From assembly GCA_951804985.1 (NCBI GenBank), contig OX638132.1, positions 44,430,791 to 44,494,790 of the forward strand: a stretch of DNA of 64,000 bases. The letters run 5' to 3'. The notes beneath the pieces were generated by a model. The model worked only from the letters and a program-made list of their open reading frames with translations, ran no database searches and was not told the origin of the DNA. The first letter of the stretch is position 1. Each line of letters starts with the position of its first letter. The DNA is from Dryomyza anilis (taxonomy: Eukaryota > Arthropoda > Insecta > Diptera > Dryomyzidae). Positions 1 through 12,045 of this stretch are shown here, in pieces. A program made the position numbers and the translations under genes.

Positions 1-60
1 ATCGGCAATCTGTCTGCGCTCGTCAAAAGTCTTTAAATTTAGTAGTTTCAGTCGATTTAC
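1..60. repeat. 60-bp repeat, first copy
   Basis: These 60 bases recur at 868-927 with only two substitutions. The second copy directly abuts the coding part of the LOA-type element, so the repeat is probably 5' leader sequence of that family. The window opens inside or at the edge of this copy, so its left limit is unknown. Confidence 0.75.
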
Positions 61-867
61 GAATTACTCGATTGGAAAGAATCGAGTAAGATGAAACACA
101 GTTTGTAATATTCCAAAATTTAGTTCATACTCGATAGAAGAACATGGATAAAGTATATTTAACAAAAATTTGAATTCAAAAATGTATTTAAAAAATTGGC
201 ATCACTCTTTCGAGAAAATTGAGCTATCAATGATAAAAATATATAGGTAACATTTGCGGATAAAAAATATGTGAAAACATTGTAATTTATTGCAAAAATG
301 TGGGCCAATCACGCCATGTTTTGGAGCACGTATTGATGGATGATTGTTTGTAACTAATTTTATAATTTTATCTGGAATACTTTACGAGATATTGGATTCT
401 AAAAACTAAACCCATATCTTGTATAATATGTTAGATACGTTGACTTATTTGACTCATTTTCGAACTTAAAATTACTTTTCTACCAAAACATATTGAAATT
501 AAATTTCATCGCATTTGGAATAGTATTGTTCAAGCGGTGTCGCATTTTTTTTTTAAATCGAGTTTTGTTAATACGGCTAGCTTGCATAATGCTGGAAAAT
601 ATTTACCTACCAAGACCAACTAATTGTTGGGCTCGTATATAAACACATGCATTTGTTAGATTAAAGTTTTAATCTACATTTGAGTTGATTTTTTGACCGA
701 TTTATATTATACTGTGGACAATTACTAACTAAATTACGCATTCGATTGAAAGGTAAAAGAGAACATCACGATTTCTGCTACTTCTACGATTATGGTTAAA
801 ACTCATATAGTTTAGAATAGCTGGTGAATCAAGTCTACCTTTAATTAATTGATGTATGTAAGTGATA
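61..867. other. AT-rich stretch without a gene
   Basis: No coding sequence is recognisable. Parts of 120-330 resemble 24260-24510, sharing the order of a poly-A-rich run, a 'gtaacatttg' block and an 'aatcacgcc' block, so this is probably a diverged copy of an unnamed repeat. It separates the two 60-bp leader repeats. Confidence 0.4.
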
Positions 868-928
868 TCGGCAATCTGTCTGCGCTCGTCAAGAGTCTTT
901 AAATTAAGTAGTTTCAGTCGATTTACGT

Positions 929-1213
929 ATGGAGGAAGATATAATCATAGGCAGGCGAGCAATATGCTGGATACCTGGTCCTATCAGTAAAACAGCGGAA
1001 GTATTTGCCTGCCTACGTGCTCAGACCCAGGGCATCGAAACGAACGGATGGAAAATCTATAGCCATAAACCAGAGCGAGGTCCGGAGGACAAGGAAGGCT
1101 CAACCCTGGTTGTTGGCTTAGACCAGAAGTCGTTAGATGTTATACTATCTAAGTACGACAGCCATCTAAACTTATTCTTTGGACGGATCAAATTCCGAAT
1201 CAATTCCAAATGA
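929..1213 (+). pseudogene. LINE ORF1 C-terminal remnant
   Basis: A 94-residue reading frame with the ORF1p-like end of LOA-group elements: a 'WIPGP' segment near residues 14-18, a 'NGWKIYSHKPE' block near 39-49, and an 'LNLFFGRIKFRI' ending. In related elements this C-terminal domain (of the DUF4780 kind) follows a longer, charged N-terminal region. Here that region is missing, so the frame is N-terminally truncated even though an ATG is available. It stops 37 bases before the ATG of ORF2. The family assignment is from recognition of the pattern, not from a search. Confidence 0.65.
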
Positions 1214-1250
1214 ATAGGCACATGATGAGAAACGAGTTAATTATCCTGTC

Positions 1251-2534
1251 ATGATATTTACTCAGATCAATCTGCAACATTCTAAAGCTGCTACCGCTTT
1301 ACTAGGTAAGCGGCTCTCCATGTTGTATACATTACCTCACATCACAGCTATTCAAGAACCATGGGTGTATAACAAACGCATCTGTGGTCTTAGTGAACTA
1401 CGTGGTGTAACCATACTATACGATGAGCAAGCCGCAAGGCCTAGAAGCTGTCTTATAGTATCGAAACAAGACCTGGTGGCAGCCAAAGTGAGATATGAAA
1501 GCGATAGTGGATGGAAACATCTGATTGTCGCCTCAGACTACTTCCCCTATGACTTACTACTGCCTCCTTCGCCAAAGGCAATTGTTGAGCTCATAGAGTA
1601 CTGTGATCTTAAGGAGACCGGCCTTAGTCTTTGCTGTGACGCTAATGGTCAACACACTGTGTCGGGCAGCAGTAAATGCAACGCACGAGGTACCAGACTC
1701 CTTGACTTCATCATGACCTCCAATCGGAACATTCACAACACTGGTAATAAACCCACGTTTGTGACTGCTAGAAGACAGGAAGTGATTGACCTTACTTTGT
1801 CGAGCTGTAGACTGAGTGAGTCAATCTTTAACTGGAAGGTTCTTCAAGAAGATTCTTTATCGGACCACAGGTATATCGAGTTTCATACTGACCGAGAGGT
1901 GCTGCCCTCTATGACGGTAAGAAACCCTAGAAAACCGAACTGGGCACGCTTCAGACATGAACTTGAGAATTCCCTCAATATTCCTGTCAGAAATCTTACC
2001 AAAGAAAGTATTGAGACGTCCATTCAAGTTATGAACGATTTCATAAATTCTAGTTTTGTACGAACATGTCCGGTACGAAAAACGTTATCTAGACCTCCCG
2101 TTCCTTGGTGGAACGCTTGTCTTGAAACCTTGCACAAGGATTCCAGAAAGCTTCTAAATAGGGCCCTAAGGAGCAACTTAGACTCTTACTGGTTTCTCTA
2201 TCGAGCTAAGCAGAAACAGTATAAGAAACGAATTCGTAAATCGAAAAGTGTTTCTTATAAAGACTTCTGCAGTAGCATCGAATCCTGCAGTGAGACTAGC
2301 AGATTGGTCAAGTTTCTTAAAAGAGACCGAACTGCTCGACTGGACTCACTGCGGAGACCTGATGGCTCGTATACTGAGTCTAAGACAGAGGCACTCAGTG
2401 TCCTAGTTGAGACTCACTTTCCGGGAAATCAAATCCACATAGGGCCACTTTGTAATCCCAGCACTAGGGACTGCAATAACAACTCTAATGTGACAAAACA
2501 TGACTGGCAGGTTGCCAGATTGGTGAAGCGATGA
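1251..2534 (+). pseudogene. LINE ORF2, AP-endonuclease and linker
   Basis: Open for 427 codons. The first ~215 residues are an apurinic-type endonuclease that would nick the target for target-primed reverse transcription. Seen are 'INLQHSKAAT' near residue 6, 'IQEPWV' near 34, 'CDANGQH' near 128, and the catalytic 'SDHR' near 205. The rest is the basic linker before RT. The frame closes with 'LVKR' and a stop at 2534. The related copy at 37500-37600 reads through the same place into RT, so the stop here comes from a small local indel. ATG 1251 is chosen because the endonuclease begins directly after it. Confidence 0.85.
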
Positions 2535-2550
2535 AACTATCCAATACGCA

Positions 2551-3980
2551 GTGGCCTCATTTGATGGCTTCAAATCACCTGGACCGGATGGCATCTACCC
2601 AGTCATGCTACAGGAAGGTATAACCCAATTGCTACCATGCCTAAAGAAGATCTTTAGAGCAAGTCTCGCATGGGCATACATTCCGACATCCTGGCGTTTA
2701 GTTAAAGTAGCCTTCATTCCTAAAGTTGGAAGAGAAGACTATTCCATAGCCAAGAGCTTCAGACCCATTAGTATTATGTCCTTCATACTAAACTGTCTAG
2801 AAAGTCTAGTTGAGTTGCACATCAGAAAAACATTGCTGTCAAGGTACCCACTATCATCAAGACAACATACCTACCAACGTGGAAAATCCTGTGAAACAGC
2901 ATTGCAACATCTGGTTGGCCGGATCGAGCATGCTTTTCAGAGGAAGATGTACGTGATGGGCATATTTGTTGACATCGAGGGTGCTTTTGATAATGCGACT
3001 TTTGATGGAATGTGTGACACAGCTAGAAGGCATGGAATAGATGAAACATTGGTCAAATGGCTAAGGTCAATGCTAAGGTTAAGGATCATCACTTCTGAGG
3101 CGGAGTGCGGTCAGTATATTATGGCAGCGGTGAATAGAGGTTGTCCTCAAGGAAGCGTTCTCTTCTCCTGCTCTGGTGTATGCTGGTTGACTCTCTGGTC
3201 AACGATCTCGATGGACCAGGTTTCTATTCCCAGGCCTATGCAGATGATGTTGCCATTCTTGCCACAGGCTTTTCCCTCAATGAGGTCTGTGTTAAAACAC
3301 AAAACTCATTGAACTGAATTGACAGCTGTTGTACTGCAAACGGACTTTCCGTCAACCCTCAGAAAACAGGGAATGTTCTCCTCACTAGGAAAAGAATAAT
3401 GACATGATTATCTCTACCAGTAATTAAGGGTGTCACTATTCCTCTGTCTAACGAAGTAAAATATCTGGGCTTAAATCTAGATAGTAAACTACTTTGAACA
3501 AAACATGTTGAAAATAAAATTTCGCGAGCATTGAATGCCTTCTGGCAATGCAGAGGAATTTTTGGGAAGACATGGGGACTAACGCCGAGCAAAACCTTAT
3601 GGATGATAAGACCGATGATATCATATGCATCGGTAGTCTGGTGGAACAAACTGTCGCGAAAATGCGTGACAACTAGTCTTGCCAAGATTCAGAGAACCGT
3701 GTGTCTGGGTGTTACGGGTGCCTTTCCCACTACACCTGGTCCAGCAATGAATGCAATCTTAAACCTACCACCACTTGACATCTTCATCAGATGCGAAGCC
3801 TTGAAAGGCTGCCGGAGACTAAAACGAGGTGGTTTCTGGTTTAATGTTCCCTGGAATATCTCTGACATTGCACTTGACACTCCATTAGACACCTGTCTAC
3901 TGGAGATGCCCTCTGATGCAATGATAACAGAAATATTACCAAGACGAAATTTCGAACGCCTGACTGTGAGCCAGGTAGAG
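2551..3980 (+). pseudogene. LINE ORF2, reverse transcriptase and thumb
   Basis: Reverse transcriptase of the LOA-type element. The first frame (2551-3312) has 'FKSPGPDGIYP', 'FRPISIMSF', the catalytic 'FVDIEGAFD' and 'GCPQGSVL'. The frame then shifts near 3160-3172. The active-site YADD is readable in another frame at 3237-3248. A further stop lies near 3405. The thumb region resumes at 3531-3980 with 'SYASVVWWNKL' and 'LNLPPLDIFIR'. The catalytic aspartates are kept but the enzyme cannot be made from one frame. Related elements encode this as one uninterrupted protein. Confidence 0.85.
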
Positions 3981-3997
3981 GGTCACACCGCATTTTC

Positions 3998-4720
3998 ACA
4001 GACGGCTCCAGAACCGATCAGGGATCTGGTGCTGGAGTGTTTGTGGAATCGGATGACCGCAGACTTCACTTCGCCTTAGGCGACAATGCCTCGGTATTTC
4101 AAGCCGAAGTCTATGCTATACTTATGGCTATGTACTACATTGCGGATAAAAAATGGCAGAACAGGGCTATATCAGTTTACAGCGATAGTCAGGCTGCTCT
4201 TATGGCTTTGAACAACCAGGTCATTACATCCAAAACTGTACGTCAATGCAGATCACGTCTCAACTGTGTTGGTAAATACAATACATTGAAACTGATTTGG
4301 GTGCCGGGAAATAAAAGAGTTTCGGGCAATGAAACATCTGAAGAAATAGCACGTGATCTGAGGATAATCCATTTGGACCAGAACATGTGCTTGGACTACC
4401 TGTATCTACGGGAAAATTCGTCATCAGCTCTTGGGTCGCCTCAGCACACAAGAGCAGATGGCTGAATGAGACGAAATGCAGATTCTCCAAACTCATGACA
4501 CCGACGATAACCAAAAGATCGGCCTCGTTTCTACTTTCCTTAAGTAGAAAGAAGTGCAGAAAAACATATGAACGCCATCGGCCTGGCCGAAAGCGCCTTA
4601 TGTTCTTCCTGCTACGAAGAAACTGGCACTATCTCTGTGACTGTCCAGCATTGTCTAGAATTAGAAGGCAGATTTTTGGCACAGACGTGATGAGAGAGAG
4701 ACTCTTTATCACACAATAGC
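3998..4720 (+). pseudogene. LINE ORF2, RNase H and C-terminal tail
   Basis: RNase H-like domain with TDGS at about 3999-4010, 'QAEVYAI' and 'YSDSQAAL', which hold the D, E and D metal ligands. The last motif reads 'WVPGNKRVSGNE'; the usual histidine of WVPGH is asparagine here. After a frame change the tail continues to about 4720 and ends with 'CDCPALSRIRRQIFG', the last part of the cysteine/histidine knuckle common to these ORF2 proteins. RNase H after RT separates this element from Jockey-type LINEs. Confidence 0.8.
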
Positions 4721-4840
4721 CTTCTTAGATTCAATAATGAATCTAAGAAGTATCATTAAAAACCAGGGAACTGGGGCACAATGGATATAACCCTGTCTGA
4801 GTGCTGTGGCTCTATTTTTTTATCCCACATTATAAAAAAA

Positions 4841-5050
4841 AACCTTCGTGATGAGCTACAGACTTGAGGTTTTAAATATTTCCTCGAACTGGATGTCACT
4901 TTATTAATAATAGACCTTTTGAATTTTGTCAGACGAAAATCAAACTAACACAAAAAGTAAGAAAAATAAAAATATGAAATAAAAAATATTTTTTAATATA
5001 AAACGTTTTTAAGGTGAATTTAAAGTATGATTTGAAATGAAATTTTTTAT
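4841..5050. repeat. Short dispersed repeat E, copy 1
   Basis: Starts with 'ccttcgtgatgagctacaga' and runs through 'gtcagacgaaaatc' and a self-complementary 'aatataaaacgtttttaa' block. The same order of blocks occurs inverted at about 12600-12999. It is probably a small non-autonomous transposon; no target duplication was found. Confidence 0.5.
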
Positions 5051-6480
5051 TTCATATTTTAAAAATTGTGCTTATAAATGAGTTTTTCCATAATATTGGG
5101 AAATTACTTTCATTTATTGTTTTATTAAATATAGAACAAAATGGTTTACAGGACGAAGTACCACATTTCCTTATAACTGTTGCCGGGATACCATTTGGTC
5201 CAAAACTAAAATCATCATCAATCGTCGAAATATATTGCAAAATCTGCTTCGGAGAAAATGATATAGAGACGAATGAAGTTTTAGGAGCAGAATGCATGTT
5301 ACCAAAATAATTAACATTGGTTATAAAAAAATCATTAAGAATGATTGTTTAAACAGACTTTGAAATAGGTCACATATGACATCAGGGACTCTAGTGAATC
5401 CATCATTATTTTTAAAAGAAGCTAGAAAACCATCGCTTCTTTTTTAGTATTGATGAATCCCCAGAACTTCTTTGGATCTGATAAAATTTGTATCTTCATT
5501 TTATCAATATACTCAGAGTAAAGAATTTTAGATATAGACCGGAATTCCAGAAACATTTTGTTGTATGTGTCAGCGTACTTGGGTATTGACTGCTGACATA
5601 TCTATTCCATGCTCTATTCCAAGAGTTACGTAGCATCTCAAATTCTTACTGTACCAGGGATACGATGAGATCTTAGTGATCTTAAGGATATATGGTAAAG
5701 ATTGTACTATGCAGAAAATAGTTCATAGTCATTATCATGAATGTAGTCTGAAATTAATCAATTTATACAGACAACAGTTCATTTAACAATAAAAAGTTGG
5801 ATTTTTTAAAACTAAATTCATAAGCCTTGTCTGCTGATTTACCATTAACGATATTCACTCTATCAGATTGATAAAATAATGTTAGAGGCGGATGATATGC
5901 ATCAATGTCCATTAGAACATTAATCGAATTTGTAACTACAACATTGTTAATATCTGTAGTAAATACTAAGTCAAGTTGTCGTTCCAGACAATTAGTAATA
6001 CAACTTACTTGTTGTAAGTCAGATGATATAGTGTCAAGAAAAATCTGTTCTTGTCGAGATTTAGAGTTAGACGCACAAAAATATGTATCGTCGTCAGAGT
6101 TATTCCATTTTAAATCTGGTAAATTAAAATCACCTAAAAGTATAATATCATCAGAACTATTAAGCGATTCTAAAACAAAATCTATGCACTTAGATAAGGT
6201 CTCATAGACTTCTACTTTACTTTTCGGGGAATGTAAGCGTTTTCTTTGTACTTCACAATTCCTGTGTATATGTTACAGGAATTGTGAAGTACAATCTTAA
6301 CACAAATAAACTCTAATGAACTAGCAATTGTAATTTTTAATAAGGAACTTATTAAAATTTTCCTTATAGCTATTAATATAGCACTACAGACTGGAGATTT
6401 ATCGATGTCAAATCCTTCTTTTCTAAAAACATTGAATGAATTATCAAATAATTCAACGTTTGAATTATTTATCCATGTTT
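5050..6480 (-). pseudogene. Jockey/CR1-like LINE relic (endonuclease, linker, RT start)
   Basis: On the minus strand, from high to low coordinate, three colinear pieces of one LINE ORF2 can be read. At about 6480-5780 is an endonuclease with 'LGDFNLPDLKW' and a worn 'DAYHPPL' in place of the usual SDHxPL. At about 5560-5440 is the linker, with 'DPKKFWGFINTKK'. At 5297-5052 is the beginning of RT, with 'SFGPNGIPATVIRKC' and 'FPILWKNSFISTIFK'. Stops and frameshifts separate them, and the catalytic RT core and 3' end are missing. The domain order makes the assignment secure as a LINE; the exact clade is an inference. Confidence 0.7.
6247..6292. repeat. Short perfect palindrome inside the LINE relic
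   Basis: Two arms of 'tacttcacaattcctgt' type face each other around a short 'gtatatgt' spacer. One arm is genuine endonuclease coding sequence; the second is an inverted duplicate of it, which causes the frameshift here. It looks like a template-switch or hairpin-repair scar. Confidence 0.7.
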
Positions 6481-7413
6481 AAGTAAGCGCGATGATATAT
6501 TCTGAGTAGATAAAAAGAGATGAACACAATTCCCTTACGATTTGGTAGTAAAGGGAGTTGTTTGGATTTTAGTGGACTGTCATAGTTGGTCCATTTTTTT
6601 TTTGGTTGAAAAGGAAACAAGAATGTTATCAGTCCAAAGATTTGACCTAGCGTTCCAACGTGTTGCAAACACGAAGTCAGCAGCACTAGAAGTCATCGGC
6701 CATTTCCGATCTCGGGAACGCTGTTGTCATGCTGACTTCGTGTTTGCAACACGTTGGAGCGCTCGTGTTAGGTAAAATGGACGATTTCTTATAATTAAAT
6801 TGGCTACCACAACTAAACAAATTGGTTGTGTCAATTTTATTCATTAGTTGTGTGAACTGATACGCGGTGTTGCAACAACTGAATGTTGACAGAACTAATT
6901 AAATCGGTTGGCAAAAAAAGACGGTTGCCCCAACTATTCGTTCATTGAGTGTAATATAAAGAAAGCAAATATGACACAGAATTACATAGTGAAAAAAGGC
7001 ATAAGTATCAATTGGCACGAGTTTATTTGTTTTTATAAAATTGGAAATATTTTCTGTTGTCGTGTCAGGCTTAAACCGAGATATGATTTTTTTTTGCCCA
7101 ATCATATTTCGTGGCCCGTCAGTTGCCGATTGTTATCTGAAATATCCGATTTGATGCCCATTTGTATTTTACAGCCAGTTTTTATTAGAAAATTCCAACA
7201 TTTTTTTTGCAATATTTGTATGTCTGTAACAAAATTGTGGCACCACTGACAAAAAAGTTATTTTTCTAATATAATTTCATGCATAAAATGCAAAACTGAT
7301 AATTGACTACCATTTCGAAAGTGGCTAAAAAAGAAATTAGCAAATATAACGGAGTCCAACCATTACAATCGATAAGTTGACGCTATATTTGTTTTCGAGT
7401 TATACATTTTTAC

Positions 7414-10151
7414 CAAGGATTGAAACCTAAACGAATAACGGTTTCGATTTCGGTTTTTTCCGCGTTTCGGTTTCAGTTACGGTTTGGGTTTTAAATTTTT
7501 ATAACGAGACGGTTTCGGTATACCGGTTCCATGTTACGGTTTCGGTTTGATTTCGGTTTTTGTATAAATTTTCTTTATATCCATATTTTTCAAATAATTT
7601 AACATTTTTTATATGATGCTAAGTTGTGTTCAAATGTGTTAAGTGGGAAACGTAATTTTTCAATTCAGTTAACTGCAATATATGTAAACTAGTGATGATC
7701 ATTTGCAAGAGCAAGGCATGAAATGGTACTCTTAATCTTTTTATCTATTAAATTTTAAATAAAAGATCGAAGACAAATATCTTAAACTGCATATTAATTA
7801 TGAAAACGAATACAATTTGAACACTAATTGTATTTAAGTTACTTATTTTCCATATTTTCAATTTCTTCAGCATTTTACTAACAAAAAAAATCTAATAACA
7901 TAAAAATTTGAACTATATTTTAACAAGAATTAACTAATAAAAAGTAATTGTATAAATCAAGTGATGTTGACGAGACAATTCAAAATATCAAGCCCATAAT
8001 AAAATGAATATATCGTCGTTGTAGAACGAAAAGTCACCAAATACATTTTCAAAATGCTAAATATTATTTACAAACATCTTTATGTATCTGTCAATTTTTA
8101 ATCGATGATCTCCATTTTTTTACCCCATGATAAGAAAATGTAAATCTATCAATTGATATTTCAACTTTAAAAATGCATAATATTAAACAAATAACTCGAA
8201 ATTTAAGTTTTTCCTAAAAAAGTATTTGATGACTTTTCGTTCTACAACGACGGTATACATACATTATACGATATGCATATACAATAAATATAAGGAATAT
8301 TTCGTATAGGCATATTTATGTTTTCGTCACAGATTAAAAAAATCCGTATGCTACAAGTACCGTATGTCAAGAGAACACAAATAATATCCATGCGAACACA
8401 AACTCAAACGCTACAAAGCGTGTATATACGAATTACATTACATATAGTGTGTATACGAATTACGATTCGTATACACACACTTTCACAACGGCAACTCTTC
8501 GTTGCTATCCTGTATCATCGCATGGCAACAAACAGACGCATGACAACAGACAGACGCATGACAACGGACAAACTCATGACAACAGACAGTCGCTTGGCGC
8601 CACACTACATGTATGTATCTAGTACAGCTATCTAGTTGGAAACAACAACGATTTTTTTTCGCGCTAAAAATTCTATCAAAAGCTTGGAACTGCTTTATTC
8701 GCATTTTTGTTGTTGTTGCACTTTCAAACGAATCAGCGGATTTGTGAAAAAAGAAAAACACAAAAAGCAATATATCAGCTAAGTATATCACACTGTGAAA
8801 ATGTTCATATATTAATTTTTTATTTTGGTTTTATAAGTTAAATGAAATAATGCACATATAACTTAACTTAAGAAAACTTCATGATTTTACAAGTAAAAAA
8901 AAAAAAACTATATAAATAAAAGTAAAACACAAAAAAAAAATGTGCATAACACAGTGCATATGCACAATCGATGTACGAACTAGCGTAGCAAAGAAAAGAG
9001 ACAAAAATCGTTTTGTATATTTTATCTTTTTGAAGCACTTTTAAAGCTATTTACCGCTTCAAAAGTGCTTCCAGGCCTTATTTTTAAGATGCTTATATTC
9101 TTTAGAATTGACAAAAAAAAAACACACATCTTTATTAATGTTCACGTTTATAAATATTTTGCACGCTTTCCATTGTTACTTGTTGTTCAATATTTAGTAA
9201 TATCATGAATTCTTTTGAATTTAATTATTACCTTTAAAACATAATAAATACATTAAAATCATAAAAAAACGCAAGAACTTTCTTTTATTGCAGTGTTAGT
9301 CTTGCATTTGTTCTTGCAGTTTTTCTTGCAAGAAAATCTCGATCTTGTTCTTGCAAAAATAAAAATGCAAGAACAAGATGCAAGCACAAGTAATTTTGCT
9401 TTGCTCATCACTAATGTAAACAAATATCTGTCTTATATTTGAAATGTTTAAACTTGTCGTTTCATTTTTCGTATTTCCTTAAATAGTTACTGAGCTGTTA
9501 ATAAATTGAAATTTTTTTCACATTTTTCTTGCATTACCATTGTTTTGTTTATGTCCGAAATTGATCTGATTTGAAAAATCACTCAAAAATCCATTAAAAG
9601 ACTTATAAATGGTATTCTATTGAATAGATCCTTTAAAAGAATTTAAAAAATATTCAAATGAACTTTTCAAAACTTGTCCCACTTTACCCCAAGCTCCCCT
9701 ATATATTTTACTAAAAAATAAATAAAAAAAGCAATATTATTAAAATTTGAATCATTTTTTAACATAAAATTGTGCTTGGAGTTGCTGGTGTTTTGTTGTT
9801 AATTCGATTAATGAAAAAAAAAAACAAATTTTAGACCAAATACCGTTTTGGAAATATCGTTTCTCAAAAAACAACATGTGAATTTTTGTACAACCAAAAA
9901 TGTTTATTTTGGGAACTCCAAATTTTATTAAATGACATTTTACTTAAGATCTTCTATATAAAATATGTGTTTCTGTTTCTTTTTATACTTTTATAAAAAC
10001 CGTTTTAAACCGGTATAAAACCGAAACCGTTTATATCGGTTTTGGATATCGCTTTATTTCTGATTTTCGTAAATGGTTCGGTTACGGTTTTGGTTTTAAA
10101 AATGAAACGGTTTTAAACGGATGTCGGTTTCGGATACGGTTTCAATCCTTG
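7414..10151. mobile_element. hAT-type non-autonomous element A, copy 1
   Basis: A 2738-bp element bounded by CAAGGATTGAAACC and GGTTTCAATCCTTG. It is flanked by a perfect 8-bp duplication ATTTTTAC at 7406-7413 and 10152-10159. The 8-bp duplication and CA...TG ends are those of hAT transposons. Inner ends are packed with 'cggttt(c/t)ggtt' repeats. No transposase frame is seen. The reading frame at 8318-8635 only translates a degenerate 'gcatgacaacagacagac' repeat and is not taken as a gene. A second copy at 43983-49090 matches over both ends and most of the interior. Partial copies lie at 24520-24800 and 30235-30950. Confidence 0.92.
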
Positions 10152-10427
10152 ATTTTTACAGAATTAAAATCTCCTACATACAAAGAACGAATCAGTTGGG
10201 GCAACCTTCTTATATTCGACTGATTCAGTTGTTGCAACACCACGTATCAGTTCGCTTAACTAATGTATACAATTGACACAACCAAATAATCGGGGATTGT
10301 TTAGTTGTGGTAGCCAATTTAAGTACACGAAATTAGCAAATTTACACGAAATCAACTGCACAGCGAATCGTCGGCAATTTCCGAACTTTACATACTTCAG
10401 CGGAAATTGTCGACAACACGTTGTGAC

Positions 10428-11202
10428 CAGTGTTGCCATCACCCAACGGCCAAATATGGCTAACATTTCTCAAAAAATGGTTAAAAATGGCTAAATTTTA
10501 TTTTATTTAATACAAAACACCAGATTAGAAACTCTTTGGTTAAGTGCCTCATTTTTTAAATAATTCTGCGGATTGAGCACTTAAATAATCCCGTTTAAGT
10601 TTCCTGAGATTCTTTAGTATTCATTTGTTAATCACTTTAATGCAAATATCATCTATTCGGGATGTCGAAACCTAAAAATGTTGATCTTTTTATGCATTTT
10701 CAGTAAAAACATTTTGATTTAAAAAAAGAACATTTAAACTACTCATTTTAAAATGATATCATGCTTGAAAAAGGACACGGTTTATTATACTGCAAATATT
10801 CAGTCCTTTTGTCTAATTATTGTGAAACAAAGTTTCTTTCATTAATCGATTTAAATACTCACAAATAATACCATTTAACAGCGATTTTTCACCTCTATGT
10901 ACTTTTACATACTACGAACCATTTTTTTTTTCAATATGTGTTATGTTAATAATCGATATTACAATTTTTTTGTTTAACAAATAATATATGTTTTAATTAT
11001 GTTTTAATTATGTTTTAATTAAGTGAATTGTGTATTTTTGAATATTCGCCACATGCAAATAAAAATCTAATAAAAAATAGCTGAAATGTCTAATATAAAA
11101 AAGTGCCTAAATTTCCGGCTAATAGTATTTTCATAATTTAATGGCTAAAAAATTCCAAAAATGGGTAAATCTAGCCATAAAATGGCTGCTTTGGCAAAAC
11201 TG
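10428..11202. mobile_element. hAT-type MITE B
   Basis: A 775-bp insert starting CAGTGTTGCCA and ending TGGCAAAACTG, flanked by the perfect 8-bp duplication GTTGTGAC (10420-10427 and 11203-11210). It interrupts the right arm of the fold-back element, whose sequence resumes on both sides. The ends carry iterated 'atggctaa' blocks in inverted orientation. The interior is AT-rich and non-coding. Confidence 0.92.
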
Positions 11203-11247
11203 GTTGTGACCCTGACTTCGTGTTTGTAACGCGTTTGAGCGCTAGGG

Positions 11248-11800
11248 CTGCATATAAAAATACAACAGATTGAAACCAAACACCAAGAATTCTGTACAAT
11301 AGTATGTTTCCTGTTAAATAAAGTGTAACTGGGCATGAAAAAACTAAACAGTAGGAAATAACAGATAAAACAATTACAAGTTTGTTTTACACGTGGCACA
11401 CGCAGCACAAAAAACCATTGAAAAATCTGATGCTTGTGCGACTGATGTTGTCCTGTTCTGGCAATGTTTTTCTACAAAACAACTGATTTCGCAGTTGAAT
11501 CAAATAAATATTGGTTGCAGCAACCTAATGTTATATCATTTAGTCAATATAGCCAATAATCTGTTGAGTCAACTAAATATTGGTTATATCTCATCTTAAA
11601 TTTAGTTGTCATAACAATGGAAATAAAAAAAATGTAAATGTTTAAAAAGAAAGTTTCCCCAATCAATGTTGCAGTTGGTTACGCTTCATGCTATTGTTTA
11701 CCTCAAATGATTTTCAGTGAAAGCAAACTATATTTGGTAAATGCAAATAAATATTCGTTGTAACAACAGTTTTTGTGTGAATATAAACTTTTTTTATTGG
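11248..11800. other. AT-rich stretch without a gene
   Basis: No gene is seen. Short blocks such as 'aatattggtt' recur at 11507-11600 together with 'gttgcagcaacc', suggesting a worn inverted-repeat element related in style to the arms at 6780-6950. Confidence 0.3.
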
Positions 11801-12045
11801 CCATGTTCCGGCTTTCGATAGAATTCCGATCGAATTTCATATAAAATTTGTAAATAAACGGTTTTGAATTCGATGTCACAATACAAAAAAATGGTTTTTT
11901 CAAACGAATTCAAATCGTTGAAGTAAAAGCAAACGGATTGAATTCACTGAAAAAAGCAAATTTTAGTTCTGAGATATCGAATTCAAAACCGTTTACATAT
12001 TTTATATGAAATTCGATTGGATTTCGATCGAAAGTCGGAACATGG
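11801..12045. mobile_element. Small palindromic MITE (245 bp)
   Basis: Starts 'ccatgttccg' and ends 'cggaacatgg', with about 70-bp imperfect inverted arms containing 'cggttttgaattcgat' on one side and 'atcgaattcaaaaccg' on the other. It has no coding capacity. No clear target duplication was found, so the superfamily is not assigned. Confidence 0.8.

Larger units (their letters stand above)
868..4843 (+). mobile_element. Decayed LOA-type non-LTR retrotransposon (copy 1)
   Basis: The element reads in order: leader repeat, ORF1 remnant, AP-endonuclease, reverse transcriptase, RNase H, cysteine-rich tail, and an A-rich 3' end near 4830-4843. This domain order, with RNase H after RT, is that of the LOA/I group of insect LINEs. 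Coding is split over several frames by small indels, so the copy is dead. A second copy of the same family lies at 37011-39465 in the same orientation, and a different LOA-type element lies at 31300-35826. The element is antisense to the host Snap25 gene. Confidence 0.85.
6646..11247. mobile_element. Long-inverted-repeat (fold-back) element with nested hAT insertions
   Basis: The left arm (6646-6960) and right arm (10190-10427 plus 11211-11247) are long inverted repeats. Shared blocks include 'ggctaccacaactaaacaa', 'gaactgatacg', 'ggtgttgcaacaactgaat' and 'ggttgccccaact'. The outer tips read 'cctagcgtt' and '...gcgctagg'. The left tip is itself a hairpin (6646-6771). Removing the two nested hAT insertions leaves about 1.07 kb, with no coding sequence. 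No target duplication is evident at the outer ends, so the superfamily is not assigned. Confidence 0.7.

Noticed and set aside
8318..8635. 105-codon frame (and its counterpart at 44987-45277) rich in 'MTTDRRMTTD'
   Set aside because: It translates a degenerate 'gcatgacaacagacagac' tandem repeat inside the non-coding hAT element A, and the frame is not conserved in the other copies.
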